59,767 bases of DNA, taken from positions 1 to 59,767 of the forward strand of contig NZ_JBAYPG010000022.1 of assembly GCF_041677825.1 (NCBI RefSeq). The letters are read 5' to 3'. Positions 8,761 through 16,705 of the stretch are shown in pieces. Made by a program: the position numbers and the translations under genes. The stretch's first letter is position 1; each line of letters starts with the position of its first letter. Below the pieces are notes generated by a model. The model saw only the letters and a program-made list of their open reading frames with translations, was not told the origin of the DNA and searched no databases. The DNA comes from Castellaniella sp041677825 (lineage in GTDB: Bacteria; Pseudomonadota; Gammaproteobacteria; Burkholderiales; Burkholderiaceae_B).

Positions 8761-10048
8761 GCTGAGGCAGCCAGGTGACCAGGTCGGGCCAGGCGATCAG
8801 CACGAACACCATCGCCAGCATGATCAGGAACATCGGAAAGGCCGCCTTCGCCAGATAGCCCAGGTCGTGCCGCGTCAGCCCCTGCAGGATGAACAGGTTG
8901 AAGCCGACCGGCGGCGTGATCTGGGCCATCTCGACCGTGATGACGATGAAGATGCCGAACCAGATCGGATCGATCCCCGCCTGGGCGATGATGGGCTGCA
9001 CGATGGACACCGTGAGCACGACGATGGAGATGCCGTCCAGAAACATGCCCAGCACGATGTAGAACACCAGCAGCGCCATGAGCAGTTCGAACTGGGTCAG
9101 GCCCAGCGTGCCGATCCAGGTGGCCAGCATGCGCGGCAAGCCGACGAAACCCATGGCCAGGGTCAGGAACGCCGCGCCGGCCAGCAGCAGCGCAATCATG
9201 GCCGAGGTGCGGGTGGCGTTCATCAGGCTGGCCAGAAACATGGGCCAGGTAATGGCCCGCTGCAGCACGGCAATGATGAGCGCGCCCAGCACGCCCACCG
9301 CCGCCGCCTCGGTGGCGGTGGCCAGCCCCATGTACATGGAGCCGATCACCGCGATGATCAGGCTGACCACCGGCAGCAGCCCACGCGCCCGGCGCAGTTT
9401 CTCGCGCAGGACAATGCGGGGTTCCTGATCGGGCGCCCAATCTGGCGACAGGCGCGCAGCCACCCCCGCATAGAGCATGAACAGCAGCGCCAGCACGATA
9501 CCGGGCAGAATACCGGCGATGAACAGCTTGCTGATCGATTCGTTGATCGTCACCCCGTACACGATGAGGATCAGCGAAGGCGGGATCAGCAGACCCAGCG
9601 TGGCGGCCCCGGCCAGGGTGCCCATGATCAGGCCCTCGGGGTAGCGCCGCTGGCGCAGTTCGGGGATGGTGATCTGCCCCACCGTGACGCAGGTGGCTGC
9701 CGAAGACCCGGACACCGCGGCAAACACGGCGCTGCCCACGATATTCGTGTGCAGCAGCCCGCCCGGCAGGCGGGACAGCCAGGGCGACAGGCCCTTGAAC
9801 ATGTCCGATGACAGGCGCGTGCAGTGCAGGATTTCGCCCATCCAGATGAACAGGGGCAGCGCGGTCAGCGACCAGGCCGTGGAAGAGCGCCACAGGATCG
9901 TCATCATCGCATCGCCCGTCGGGCGGGAGGCGAAGAACTCCATGCCCAGATAGGCGCACCCCAGCAGCGAGAGGCCGATCCACAGGCCGCTGCCCAGCAG
10001 CAGGGCCAGAATGAGCAGGAACAGGCCGACGATGATCAATGGATCCAT
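8750..10048 (-). CDS. dctM: TRAP transporter large permease (DctM family)
   Basis: The product is 432 residues with about 12 hydrophobic helices. It is the large membrane subunit of a tripartite ATP-independent transporter that uses the ion gradient to import a solute bound by the periplasmic DctP protein. Typical features are ALPLFIWMGEIL, SGSSAATCVTVG, LAGAATLGLLIPPSLILIVYG and the C-terminal EMAQITPPVGFNLFILQG. It lies 45 bp after dctQ and overlaps ubiA by 11 bp. Confidence 0.92.
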   Translation of the reverse strand: MDPLIIVGLFLLILALLLGSGLWIGLSLLGCAYLGMEFFASRPTGDAMMTILWRSSTAWSLTALPLFIWMGEILHCTRLSSDMFKGLSPWLSRLPGGLLHTNIVGSAVFAAVSGSSAATCVTVGQITIPELRQRRYPEGLIMGTLAGAATLGLLIPPSLILIVYGVTINESISKLFIAGILPGIVLALLFMLYAGVAARLSPDWAPDQEPRIVLREKLRRARGLLPVVSLIIAVIGSMYMGLATATEAAAVGVLGALIIAVLQRAITWPMFLASLMNATRTSAMIALLLAGAAFLTLAMGFVGLPRMLATWIGTLGLTQFELLMALLVFYIVLGMFLDGISIVVLTVSIVQPIIAQAGIDPIWFGIFIVITVEMAQITPPVGFNLFILQGLTRHDLGYLAKAAFPMFLIMLAMVFVLIAWPDLVTWLPQHVR

Positions 10049-10093
10049 GGAGACACCTGCATGGAGAGACGGGAGATGGCTGGCGGATTCGCC

Positions 10094-10624
10094 CTAGCTG
10101 CCGAGGTCATCGGCTGCATGAGCGATATTGTCGTGCCCGCAAAAGAGCATGGACAGCAGATTGTCCAGAAAGCACAGGGCCAGGATCACGGCCCCCACGG
10201 CCACCGGCGTCTGCACCACCCACAGCGCGGAGGCGTCCTGCCCCTGGCTGACATCGCCCAGCATCCAGGACCAGTACACCATGCTGACGGCGTGCCAGGC
10301 CAGGGCCACGCACAACACGCTTGCCGCCGCATGGCAGACGAGTTCGAGCGCCCGGCGGCGCCCCCCGGTGAGGCGCCCCAGCAGCAGGTTGACGCGCACG
10401 TGCCCGCCGCGATTGAGGGTATAGGCAAAGGCCAGGAACGACGCAGCCGCCATCAGGTAGCCGGCGTAATCCGTGGCGCCCGGCAGGCTCCAGCCGAGCG
10501 CCCGAAACAGCATCTGCAGGATCACGGTGACAAACAGCAGAAAAATGCACAGGGCAGACAGCCCCCCTGCCGCCAGATAGACGAGATCCAGCGTTTTGCG
10601 CAGCCTGTGCCGGGGCGCGCTCAA
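10094..10624 (-). CDS. dctQ: TRAP transporter small permease (DctQ family)
   Basis: The product is 176 residues with four hydrophobic helices, near residues 18-40, 52-68, 92-112 and 137-160. The family motif (LNRGGHVRVNLLLGRL) follows the second helix. It is the small membrane subunit that bridges DctM and the binding protein. It sits between dctP, from which it is separated by a strong hairpin, and dctM. Confidence 0.9.
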   Translation of the reverse strand: MSAPRHRLRKTLDLVYLAAGGLSALCIFLLFVTVILQMLFRALGWSLPGATDYAGYLMAAASFLAFAYTLNRGGHVRVNLLLGRLTGGRRRALELVCHAAASVLCVALAWHAVSMVYWSWMLGDVSQGQDASALWVVQTPVAVGAVILALCFLDNLLSMLFCGHDNIAHAADDLGS

Positions 10625-10640
10625 GAGCGCTGCCCCAAGG

Positions 10641-10663
10641 CCCGGGCCCGCGAGGGGCCCGGG
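10641..10663 (-). terminator. GC hairpin between dctP and dctQ (attenuator or mRNA stabiliser)
   Basis: A perfect 9-bp stem CCCGGGCCC / GGGCCCGGG encloses the 5-nt loop gcgag, with no T-run. It lies 18 bp after the dctP stop and 16 bp before dctQ. Without a T-run it is more likely a 3' stabiliser of the dctP message or a partial attenuator, giving more binding protein than membrane protein. Confidence 0.6.
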
Positions 10664-10681
10664 GTCAGAACGGCGCGGTCT

Positions 10682-11665
10682 TCAGGACTGGGGCTTGCGG
10701 TAGGCATCGAGTATCTTCTGCCCGTCTGCGCCGGCCTTCTGCAGCCATTCTGTGGTCATGGTCTCGCCCACCTTGGCCAGGCCCTGCTTGAGGTCTGCGC
10801 TGGGTTCGAGCACCTGGATGCCGTTGTCGACCAGTTTCTGCTGGTACTGGGCAGACAGATCCTTGGCGGTTTGCAGGCCGCGATCGTAGGCTTCGTTGCC
10901 GCACTCGACGAGTGCCGCACGGGTGGCGTCATCGAGCCCGTTCCAGACCTTCTTGTTGACGAACACCGTGTTGCGGGGCAGCCAGGCCTGCACGGCATAG
11001 TAATACTTGAGGCCGGATTCCCAGACCTTGCTGTCGACCCCCGTGGTGCTGGAGGTCATGATGGCATCGACCACGCCCGTGGCCAGGGCCTGGCTGAGGT
11101 CGGCCGCCTCGACCTGCACCGGCACCAGCCCGGTGAGTTCGGCGATGCGCGTCTGGGCCGCATTGTAGGTGCGGAACTTGATGCCCTTGAGATCATCCAT
11201 GGTGTGGATCTCTTTCTTGGTGTAGAGATCGCTGGATGGCCAGGGCACGGAATACAGGTAGACCAGATTCTGCTTGTCGAGGACTTCTTCCATGACCGGC
11301 AGCCCGGCCTTCCAGAGCTTGTCGGACGCATCGAAGGACGTGGCCAGGAACGGAATGGCCTCGAGCCCGTAGATGGGGTTTTCGTTTTCGTGCGCCGACA
11401 GCACCCGTTCGCCGATGTTGACCTGGCCGGTCTGTACGGCCCGCTTGATGTCGTCACCACCGAACAGCGAGCCATTGGGGTGGGTGACGATGTCGAGCTT
11501 GCCGCTGGTCTTGTCGTGTACGCAGGTGCCGAAATCGGCGGCATTGATTGAATGGTAGTTGGCTGCAGGATAGGCCAGCGGCATATCCCATTTCTCGGCA
11601 TGAGCCGCCAGCGACAGGGTGCCCAGTGCCATGGCGGCAACGAGGCAGGTACGTGCTTTGGCCAT
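10682..11665 (-). CDS. dctP: TRAP transporter periplasmic substrate-binding protein (DctP family)
   Basis: The product is 327 residues from the ATG at 11665, which has AGGAGA seven bases upstream; the open frame extends further but lacks this signal. A signal peptide ending near AAHA-EK (about residue 22) exports it. The DctP-family core is visible: KFRTYNAAQTRIAELTG, then QALATGVVDAIMTSS. The ligand is unknown; neighbours encode a GMC alcohol oxidase and UbiA. It is the first gene of the operon dctP-dctQ-dctM-ubiA. Confidence 0.9.
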   Translation of the reverse strand: MAKARTCLVAAMALGTLSLAAHAEKWDMPLAYPAANYHSINAADFGTCVHDKTSGKLDIVTHPNGSLFGGDDIKRAVQTGQVNIGERVLSAHENENPIYGLEAIPFLATSFDASDKLWKAGLPVMEEVLDKQNLVYLYSVPWPSSDLYTKKEIHTMDDLKGIKFRTYNAAQTRIAELTGLVPVQVEAADLSQALATGVVDAIMTSSTTGVDSKVWESGLKYYYAVQAWLPRNTVFVNKKVWNGLDDATRAALVECGNEAYDRGLQTAKDLSAQYQQKLVDNGIQVLEPSADLKQGLAKVGETMTTEWLQKAGADGQKILDAYRKPQS

Positions 11666-11872
11666 TGATTTGTCTCCTGAAGGGTACGGGTGACGCATGA
11701 TTGAAACAATATAGCAGAGAACTGGGCGTGTCCCGCCCTTGGTACATTGATCGCGCCGACCAGATCGGCGCATTGGCCGTTCCTGCTGGCCGCCGGGCCG
11801 AAGTTCATGTTTGAAGGCGTGCAGGACGCGGTTTGCCGCAGGCCTGATCAACAAAAATGCACCCGGTGAATT

Positions 11873-12349
11873 TCAGAACGGGATGTCGTCATCCATGTCG
11901 GACAGGTCGGCGGCCGCCGCGGGTGCCGCCGGGCGGGCCTGCTGGGCGGGGCGCTGGGGTGCCGGCCGGCGGGCCGGGGCCTGGTCGAAGCCGGCGTCTG
12001 TGTCGGCGCTGTCGCGCCCACCCAGCATCTGCATCTGGTCGGCCACGATTTCGGTGCTGTAGCGATCCGCCCCGGTTTCCTTGTCTTGCCACTTGCGCGT
12101 GCGCAGGCGCCCTTCAATGTAGACCGAACGGCCCTTTTTGAGGTATTCGCCCGCGATTTCGGCCAGCCGGTTGAACAGCACCACGCGATGCCATTCGGTT
12201 TCTTCGCGGCGCTCGCCCGTGGCCTTGTCTTTCCATTGGCTGGAGGTGGCCAGCGCCAGATTGCAGATGGCGGCCCCATCGGGGCTGTAGCGCACTTCGG
12301 GGTCGCGCCCGAGGTTGCCGACGAGGATGACTTTGTTGACTGAGGCCAT
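11873..12349 (-). CDS. ssb: Single-stranded DNA-binding protein
   Basis: The product is 158 residues. The N-terminal OB fold (residues 1-110) starts MASVNKVILVGNLGRDPEVR and contains WHRVVLFNRLAEI and VYIEGRLRTRKW. It is followed by a flexible Pro/Ala/Gln-rich linker and the acidic C-terminal tip DMDDDIPF that recruits repair and replication partners. The ATG at 12349 has AGGAA upstream; the longer open frame is spurious. It is co-oriented with the MFS gene and near uvrA, a common Burkholderiales arrangement. Confidence 0.97.
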   Translation of the reverse strand: MASVNKVILVGNLGRDPEVRYSPDGAAICNLALATSSQWKDKATGERREETEWHRVVLFNRLAEIAGEYLKKGRSVYIEGRLRTRKWQDKETGADRYSTEIVADQMQMLGGRDSADTDAGFDQAPARRPAPQRPAQQARPAAPAAAADLSDMDDDIPF

Positions 12350-12500
12350 GGTGGTTCCTGTGCGTGAGGGACAAAGCCCGATTATGCCCATAACGGCATG
12401 CCGGGCCCCATCGTGAAGACATGAACGGGACATTATCGCCCAAGCGGGATTTGCGCTACAAGCGCGCCGGCAAGACGGCGTGACCCCCGCTCCGGCCTCC

Positions 12501-12536
12501 CTGCCAAACCCTCTGCCAAACCCTCTGCCGAGCCCT
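12501..12536. repeat. 12-bp tandem repeat between the MFS gene and ssb
   Basis: Three 12-bp units: ctgccaaaccct (12501-12512), the same again (12513-12524) and ctgccgagccct (12525-12536), followed by degenerate copies to about 12570. It fills much of the 225-bp gap between the MFS stop and the ssb start. On the minus strand an open frame passes through it and gives Gly-Arg-Phe-Gly repeats, but this frame is not coding. Confidence 0.7.
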
Positions 12537-12574
12537 TCTGCCAAGTCCCCGGCCAAGCTTGCTGCCGAACGCCC

Positions 12575-13771
12575 CTACAGGCGCACCTCTTTGAAACCCC
12601 GCGCCGTGTACAGCCAGACCACCGCCAGCATGGCACAGACCCAGAACACCATGGAGGGCCCGCTGGCGCGCACCAGCATGCCGCCCGCCAGGCTGCCCGC
12701 GAACACCCCCAGCGACTGGGCCGTGTTGTAGAACCCCAGCGCCAGCCCCTTGTAGCTGGGTGGCGCCACATGCGACACCAGCGACGGCTGCAGGGCCTCG
12801 AGGATGTTGAAGGCCACGAAGAAACCCACCAGCGCCGCCGCCACCGGCCAGAACCAACCCGAGATCCAGGGCAGTACCGCCAGCACCACCGCCAGGCCCA
12901 GCACCGCCCACTCGAGCGCGTACTTGTGTACCTTGCGGGTTTCTGTATAGAAGACCGCCGGCACCATGAAGACGAACGACAGCAGAATGACCGGCAGGTA
13001 GACCTTCCAGAGACTGGCCGAGGTGTAGTCGCCCAGCCGCCCCAGCAGGCCCGGCGTGACCATGAACAGCGCCATCAGGATGAAATGCAGGCAGAACACC
13101 CCGAAGTTCAGGCGCAGCAGATCGCGATGGGCCAGCACGTCGTGTGCCGACGCCTGCACGATGTCGGCCTCGGAGCGCGGCACGGCGGGCACGAAGAACA
13201 TGGCGATCAGCAGGCACACGAAACCCAGCAGGCTGATTGCCCAGAACAGGCCCGACAGGCCGAACGCCCCCACCAGCATGGGCGAGAGCACCAGCGACAG
13301 GGCAAACGAGATGCCGATCGAACCGCCCACCATGGCCATGGCGCGCGTACGCACTTCGGGGCGCGTGGCATCCGCGATCCAGGCCGTGATGGCCGCCGAC
13401 ACGGCACCCAGGCCCTGAATGATGCGCCCCACCGTGACCCAGTCGACATCGTCGGTGAGCGCGCACACTACCCCGCCCAGCACGAACAGCAGCATGCCGA
13501 ACACGATGATCGGCCGGCGCCCGTAGCGGTCGGAGGCCATGCCCAGCGGGATCTGCATGATCGCCTGGGTGAGCCCGTAGGCCCCCAGCGCAAGCCCCAC
13601 GCGCACCGGATCGTTGCCACCCACCAGGGTCTGCGCAGCCACCGCGAAGATGGGGGTGAGCAGGAACAGGCCCAGCATGCGCGCGGCAAACAACAGGGCC
13701 AGCGAGATGCTGCTGCGCCGCTCGAGGGGAGTGAGCCGCAGGGCAGGAGTGGGAGCAGAAGAACGGGCCAT
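12575..13771 (-). CDS. Major facilitator superfamily transporter
   Basis: The product is 398 residues with 12 predicted helices. MFS hallmarks are the loop 2-3 motif GMASDRYGRRP (near 80-90) and RIIQGLGAVSAAITAWIAD at helix 4-5. The ATG at 13771 gives a normal short N-terminus; the frame remains open antisense to uvrA but that extension is a shadow. It is divergent from uvrA across 99 bp and upstream of ssb. The exporter placed between uvrA and ssb is conserved in Burkholderiales, but its substrate is not known to me. Confidence 0.9.
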   Translation of the reverse strand: MARSSAPTPALRLTPLERRSSISLALLFAARMLGLFLLTPIFAVAAQTLVGGNDPVRVGLALGAYGLTQAIMQIPLGMASDRYGRRPIIVFGMLLFVLGGVVCALTDDVDWVTVGRIIQGLGAVSAAITAWIADATRPEVRTRAMAMVGGSIGISFALSLVLSPMLVGAFGLSGLFWAISLLGFVCLLIAMFFVPAVPRSEADIVQASAHDVLAHRDLLRLNFGVFCLHFILMALFMVTPGLLGRLGDYTSASLWKVYLPVILLSFVFMVPAVFYTETRKVHKYALEWAVLGLAVVLAVLPWISGWFWPVAAALVGFFVAFNILEALQPSLVSHVAPPSYKGLALGFYNTAQSLGVFAGSLAGGMLVRASGPSMVFWVCAMLAVVWLYTARGFKEVRL

Positions 13772-13870
13772 GTGCGCGCCATAGAACAGTGAGAGGCCCT
13801 TCGATTGTAAACAGGGCTGCGCGTTATAGTAGCAAGTTGCCCGTCGAAAAACCTGAACCGCCCCACCCGC

Positions 13871-16705
13871 ATGGACGTCATCGGTATCCGTGGTGCCCGC
13901 ACCCACAACCTGAAGAATCTGTCGCTCGAGATCCCGCGCCGGCAACTCGTGGTCGTCACCGGGCTGTCGGGGTCGGGCAAGTCGTCGCTGGCCTTCGATA
14001 CGCTGTATGCCGAAGGCCAGCGGCGCTATGTCGAAAGCCTGTCGGCCTACGCACGCCAGTTCCTGCAGATGATGGACAAGCCCGATGTGGACGTGATCAC
14101 CGGCCTGTCGCCCGCCATCGCCATCGAGCAGAAAACCGCCGGCCACAACCCGCGCTCCACCGTGGGCACGGTGACCGAGATCCATGATTACCTGCGCCTG
14201 CTGTACGCCCGGGTGGGCACCCCGTACTGCCCTGAACATGGCGTGCCCCTGCAGGCCCACAGCGTCAGCCAGATGGTCGACCAGACCCTGGCCCTGCCCG
14301 AGGGTACGCGCATCGCCGTGCTCGCCCCGCTGGCGCGGGCCAGTCGCGATGACCTGGGCGACGAATGCCGCCGCCTGCAGGCGCTGGGTTTCATGCGCGT
14401 ACGCGTCAACGGCAGCCAGCACCTGCTCGATGGCAGTGTGCCCACGCCCGTGAGCGACGGCCCCTGGGACCTGGACGTGGTGGTCGATCGCCTGCGCGTG
14501 CGCCCGGACGCGCGCCAGCGCCTGGCCGACAGCCTCGAGACGGCGCTCGAACTGGCGCGTGGCCGGGTGCGCGTGCTCGACATGGACCGCCACACCGAGG
14601 CCGCGTACTCGGTGGATTACGCCTGCCCGCTGTGCGGCCACACGCAAGAGCCGCTCGAACCACGCCTGTTCAGCTTCAACAACCCGGCCGGTGCCTGCCC
14701 CGAGTGCAAGGGCCTGGGCCAGGTCGACGCCTTCGATCCCGAACGCGTGGTCGCCCTGCCCGAACTCAGCCTGGCAGGCGGTGCCATCCATGGCTGGGAT
14801 CGCCGCAACGCCTTCAGCTACGCCACCATGGCCAGCCTCGCACAGCACTACGGCTTCGAGCTCGAAACCCCCTATCAGGATCTGGACCCGGCCATCCAGC
14901 AGGCCATCCTGCATGGTTCGGGCGACACCCCCATCGCCTTCCAGTATCTGGGCGAAGGCGGCCTGCCCGTGCTCAGGCAACACCCCTTCGAAGGGGTCAT
15001 CCCCAATCTCGAACGCCGCTGGCGCGAGACCCACTCGAATGCGGTGCGCGACGAACTCGCACGCCTGCGTCGCAGCACGCCCTGTCCGGCCTGCCACGGC
15101 ACCCGCCTGGGCCGCACGGCGCGGCATGTGCGTCTGGGCGATCAGGCCATCTACCAGCTCGAAGCCCTGTCCCTGGCCGATTGCCGGGCCTGGTTCACGC
15201 ACTGGCAGCCCACGGGCGCACGCCGCGAGGTGGCCGCCCGCATCGTGCATGAAATCCGCGCCCGGCTCGATTTCCTGAACGACGTGGGGCTGGACTATCT
15301 CACGCTGGACCGCGGCACCAACACCCTCTCGGGGGGCGAATCGCAACGCATCCGCCTGGCCAGCCAGATCGGCTCGGGGCTCACCGGGGTCATGTACGTG
15401 CTCGACGAACCCTCCATCGGCCTGCACCAGCGCGACAACCAGCGCCTCATCCACAGCCTGCAGCAATTGCGCGACCTGGGCAACAGCGTGATCGTCGTCG
15501 AGCACGACGAAGACATGATCCGCGCGGCCGACCACGTGATCGACATGGGCCCGGGGGCGGGCGAGCTCGGGGGTCACCTGGTGGCCCAGGGCACCCCGGC
15601 GCAAGTGGCTGCCTGTGCCGCCTCGCTCACCGGCCAATATCTGGCCGGCACGCGCCGCATTCCCGTACCCGGGCGGCGCGCCGTGCCCGACGGGCACTCA
15701 TGGCTGGTTCTGCGCGGCTGCTCAGGCAACAACCTGAAACATATCGACTTCGAACTGCCGATCGGGCGCTTTGTCTGCGTCACCGGCGTCTCGGGCTCGG
15801 GCAAATCCACCCTCGTCAACGACACCCTGGTCCCCGCGCTGGGGCGTGCCCTGCAGCGCGCCCAGGCCCAGCCGGCGCCCTTTGACGCACTCGAAGGCCT
15901 GAGCCATTTCGACAAGATCATCAGCATCGACCAGGAACCCATCGGGCGCACGCCGCGCAGCAACCCGGCCACCTACACCGGCCTGTTCACGCCCCTGCGC
16001 GAACTCTTTGCCGGTGTGCCGGAAGCCCGCCTGCGCGGCTACGACGCGGGCCGCTTCTCCTTCAACGTCAAGGGGGGCCGCTGCGAAGCCTGCCAGGGGG
16101 ACGGCGTGGTGCGGGTCGAAATGCACTTCCTGCCCGACATGTACGTGCCCTGCGAAGTCTGCCAGGGGCGCCGTTACAACCGCGAAACCCTGGACATCCG
16201 CTACCGCGGCCTGAACATCAGCCAGGTGCTCGAGCTGACCGTCGCCCAGGCCCTGGACCTGTTTGCCGCCGTGCCATCCGTGGCCCGCAAGCTGCAGACC
16301 CTGGCCGACGTGGGCCTGGCCTACCTGCGGCTGGGGCAGAGTGCGACCACCCTCTCGGGGGGCGAGGCCCAGCGCATCAAACTGGCCCAGGAACTCTCGC
16401 GGCGGGGCACCGAACGCACCCTGTACGTACTCGACGAACCCACCACCGGCCTGCACTTCGAAGACATCGCCGTATTGCTGCGCGTCCTGCAGCGGCTGGT
16501 CGACAGCGGCAGCACCGTGCTGGTCATCGAGCACAACATGGACGTGATCAAGACGGCCGACTGGGTGGTCGACCTGGGCCCCGAAGGCGGCGCGGGGGGC
16601 GGTGCCATCGTGGCTGCCGGCACCCCTGAAGACCTGGCCGCCTGCGCGGCCAGCCACACCGGCCACTGGCTGGCCCCCGTGCTCCGATCCCGCCCTCAGG
16701 CCTGA
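13871..16705 (+). CDS. uvrA: UvrABC excision nuclease subunit A
   Basis: The product is 944 residues (E. coli 940). It is the damage-sensing ATPase of nucleotide excision repair. It contains two ABC-type ATPase modules: Walker A GLSGSGKS at 31-38 and GVSGSGKST near 640, each paired with an LSGGE(S/A)QRI signature and a VLDEP Walker B. Zinc-binding cysteine pairs are visible (CPLCGH...CPECKG and CEACQG...CEVCQG). No CTGT-N8-ACAG LexA box is seen upstream, so SOS control is not evident. The 3' end overlaps the convergent diguanylate cyclase gene by 10 bp. Confidence 0.98.
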   Translation: MDVIGIRGARTHNLKNLSLEIPRRQLVVVTGLSGSGKSSLAFDTLYAEGQRRYVESLSAYARQFLQMMDKPDVDVITGLSPAIAIEQKTAGHNPRSTVGTVTEIHDYLRLLYARVGTPYCPEHGVPLQAHSVSQMVDQTLALPEGTRIAVLAPLARASRDDLGDECRRLQALGFMRVRVNGSQHLLDGSVPTPVSDGPWDLDVVVDRLRVRPDARQRLADSLETALELARGRVRVLDMDRHTEAAYSVDYACPLCGHTQEPLEPRLFSFNNPAGACPECKGLGQVDAFDPERVVALPELSLAGGAIHGWDRRNAFSYATMASLAQHYGFELETPYQDLDPAIQQAILHGSGDTPIAFQYLGEGGLPVLRQHPFEGVIPNLERRWRETHSNAVRDELARLRRSTPCPACHGTRLGRTARHVRLGDQAIYQLEALSLADCRAWFTHWQPTGARREVAARIVHEIRARLDFLNDVGLDYLTLDRGTNTLSGGESQRIRLASQIGSGLTGVMYVLDEPSIGLHQRDNQRLIHSLQQLRDLGNSVIVVEHDEDMIRAADHVIDMGPGAGELGGHLVAQGTPAQVAACAASLTGQYLAGTRRIPVPGRRAVPDGHSWLVLRGCSGNNLKHIDFELPIGRFVCVTGVSGSGKSTLVNDTLVPALGRALQRAQAQPAPFDALEGLSHFDKIISIDQEPIGRTPRSNPATYTGLFTPLRELFAGVPEARLRGYDAGRFSFNVKGGRCEACQGDGVVRVEMHFLPDMYVPCEVCQGRRYNRETLDIRYRGLNISQVLELTVAQALDLFAAVPSVARKLQTLADVGLAYLRLGQSATTLSGGEAQRIKLAQELSRRGTERTLYVLDEPTTGLHFEDIAVLLRVLQRLVDSGSTVLVIEHNMDVIKTADWVVDLGPEGGAGGGAIVAAGTPEDLAACAASHTGHWLAPVLRSRPQA

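Noticed and set aside
13772..13870. SOS (LexA) box upstream of uvrA
   Set aside because: No CTGT-N8-ACAG-like sequence is present in the 99-bp gap.
13772..15697. Upstream extension of the MFS gene frame across uvrA
   Set aside because: It is antisense to uvrA; the real MFS N-terminus begins at 13771.
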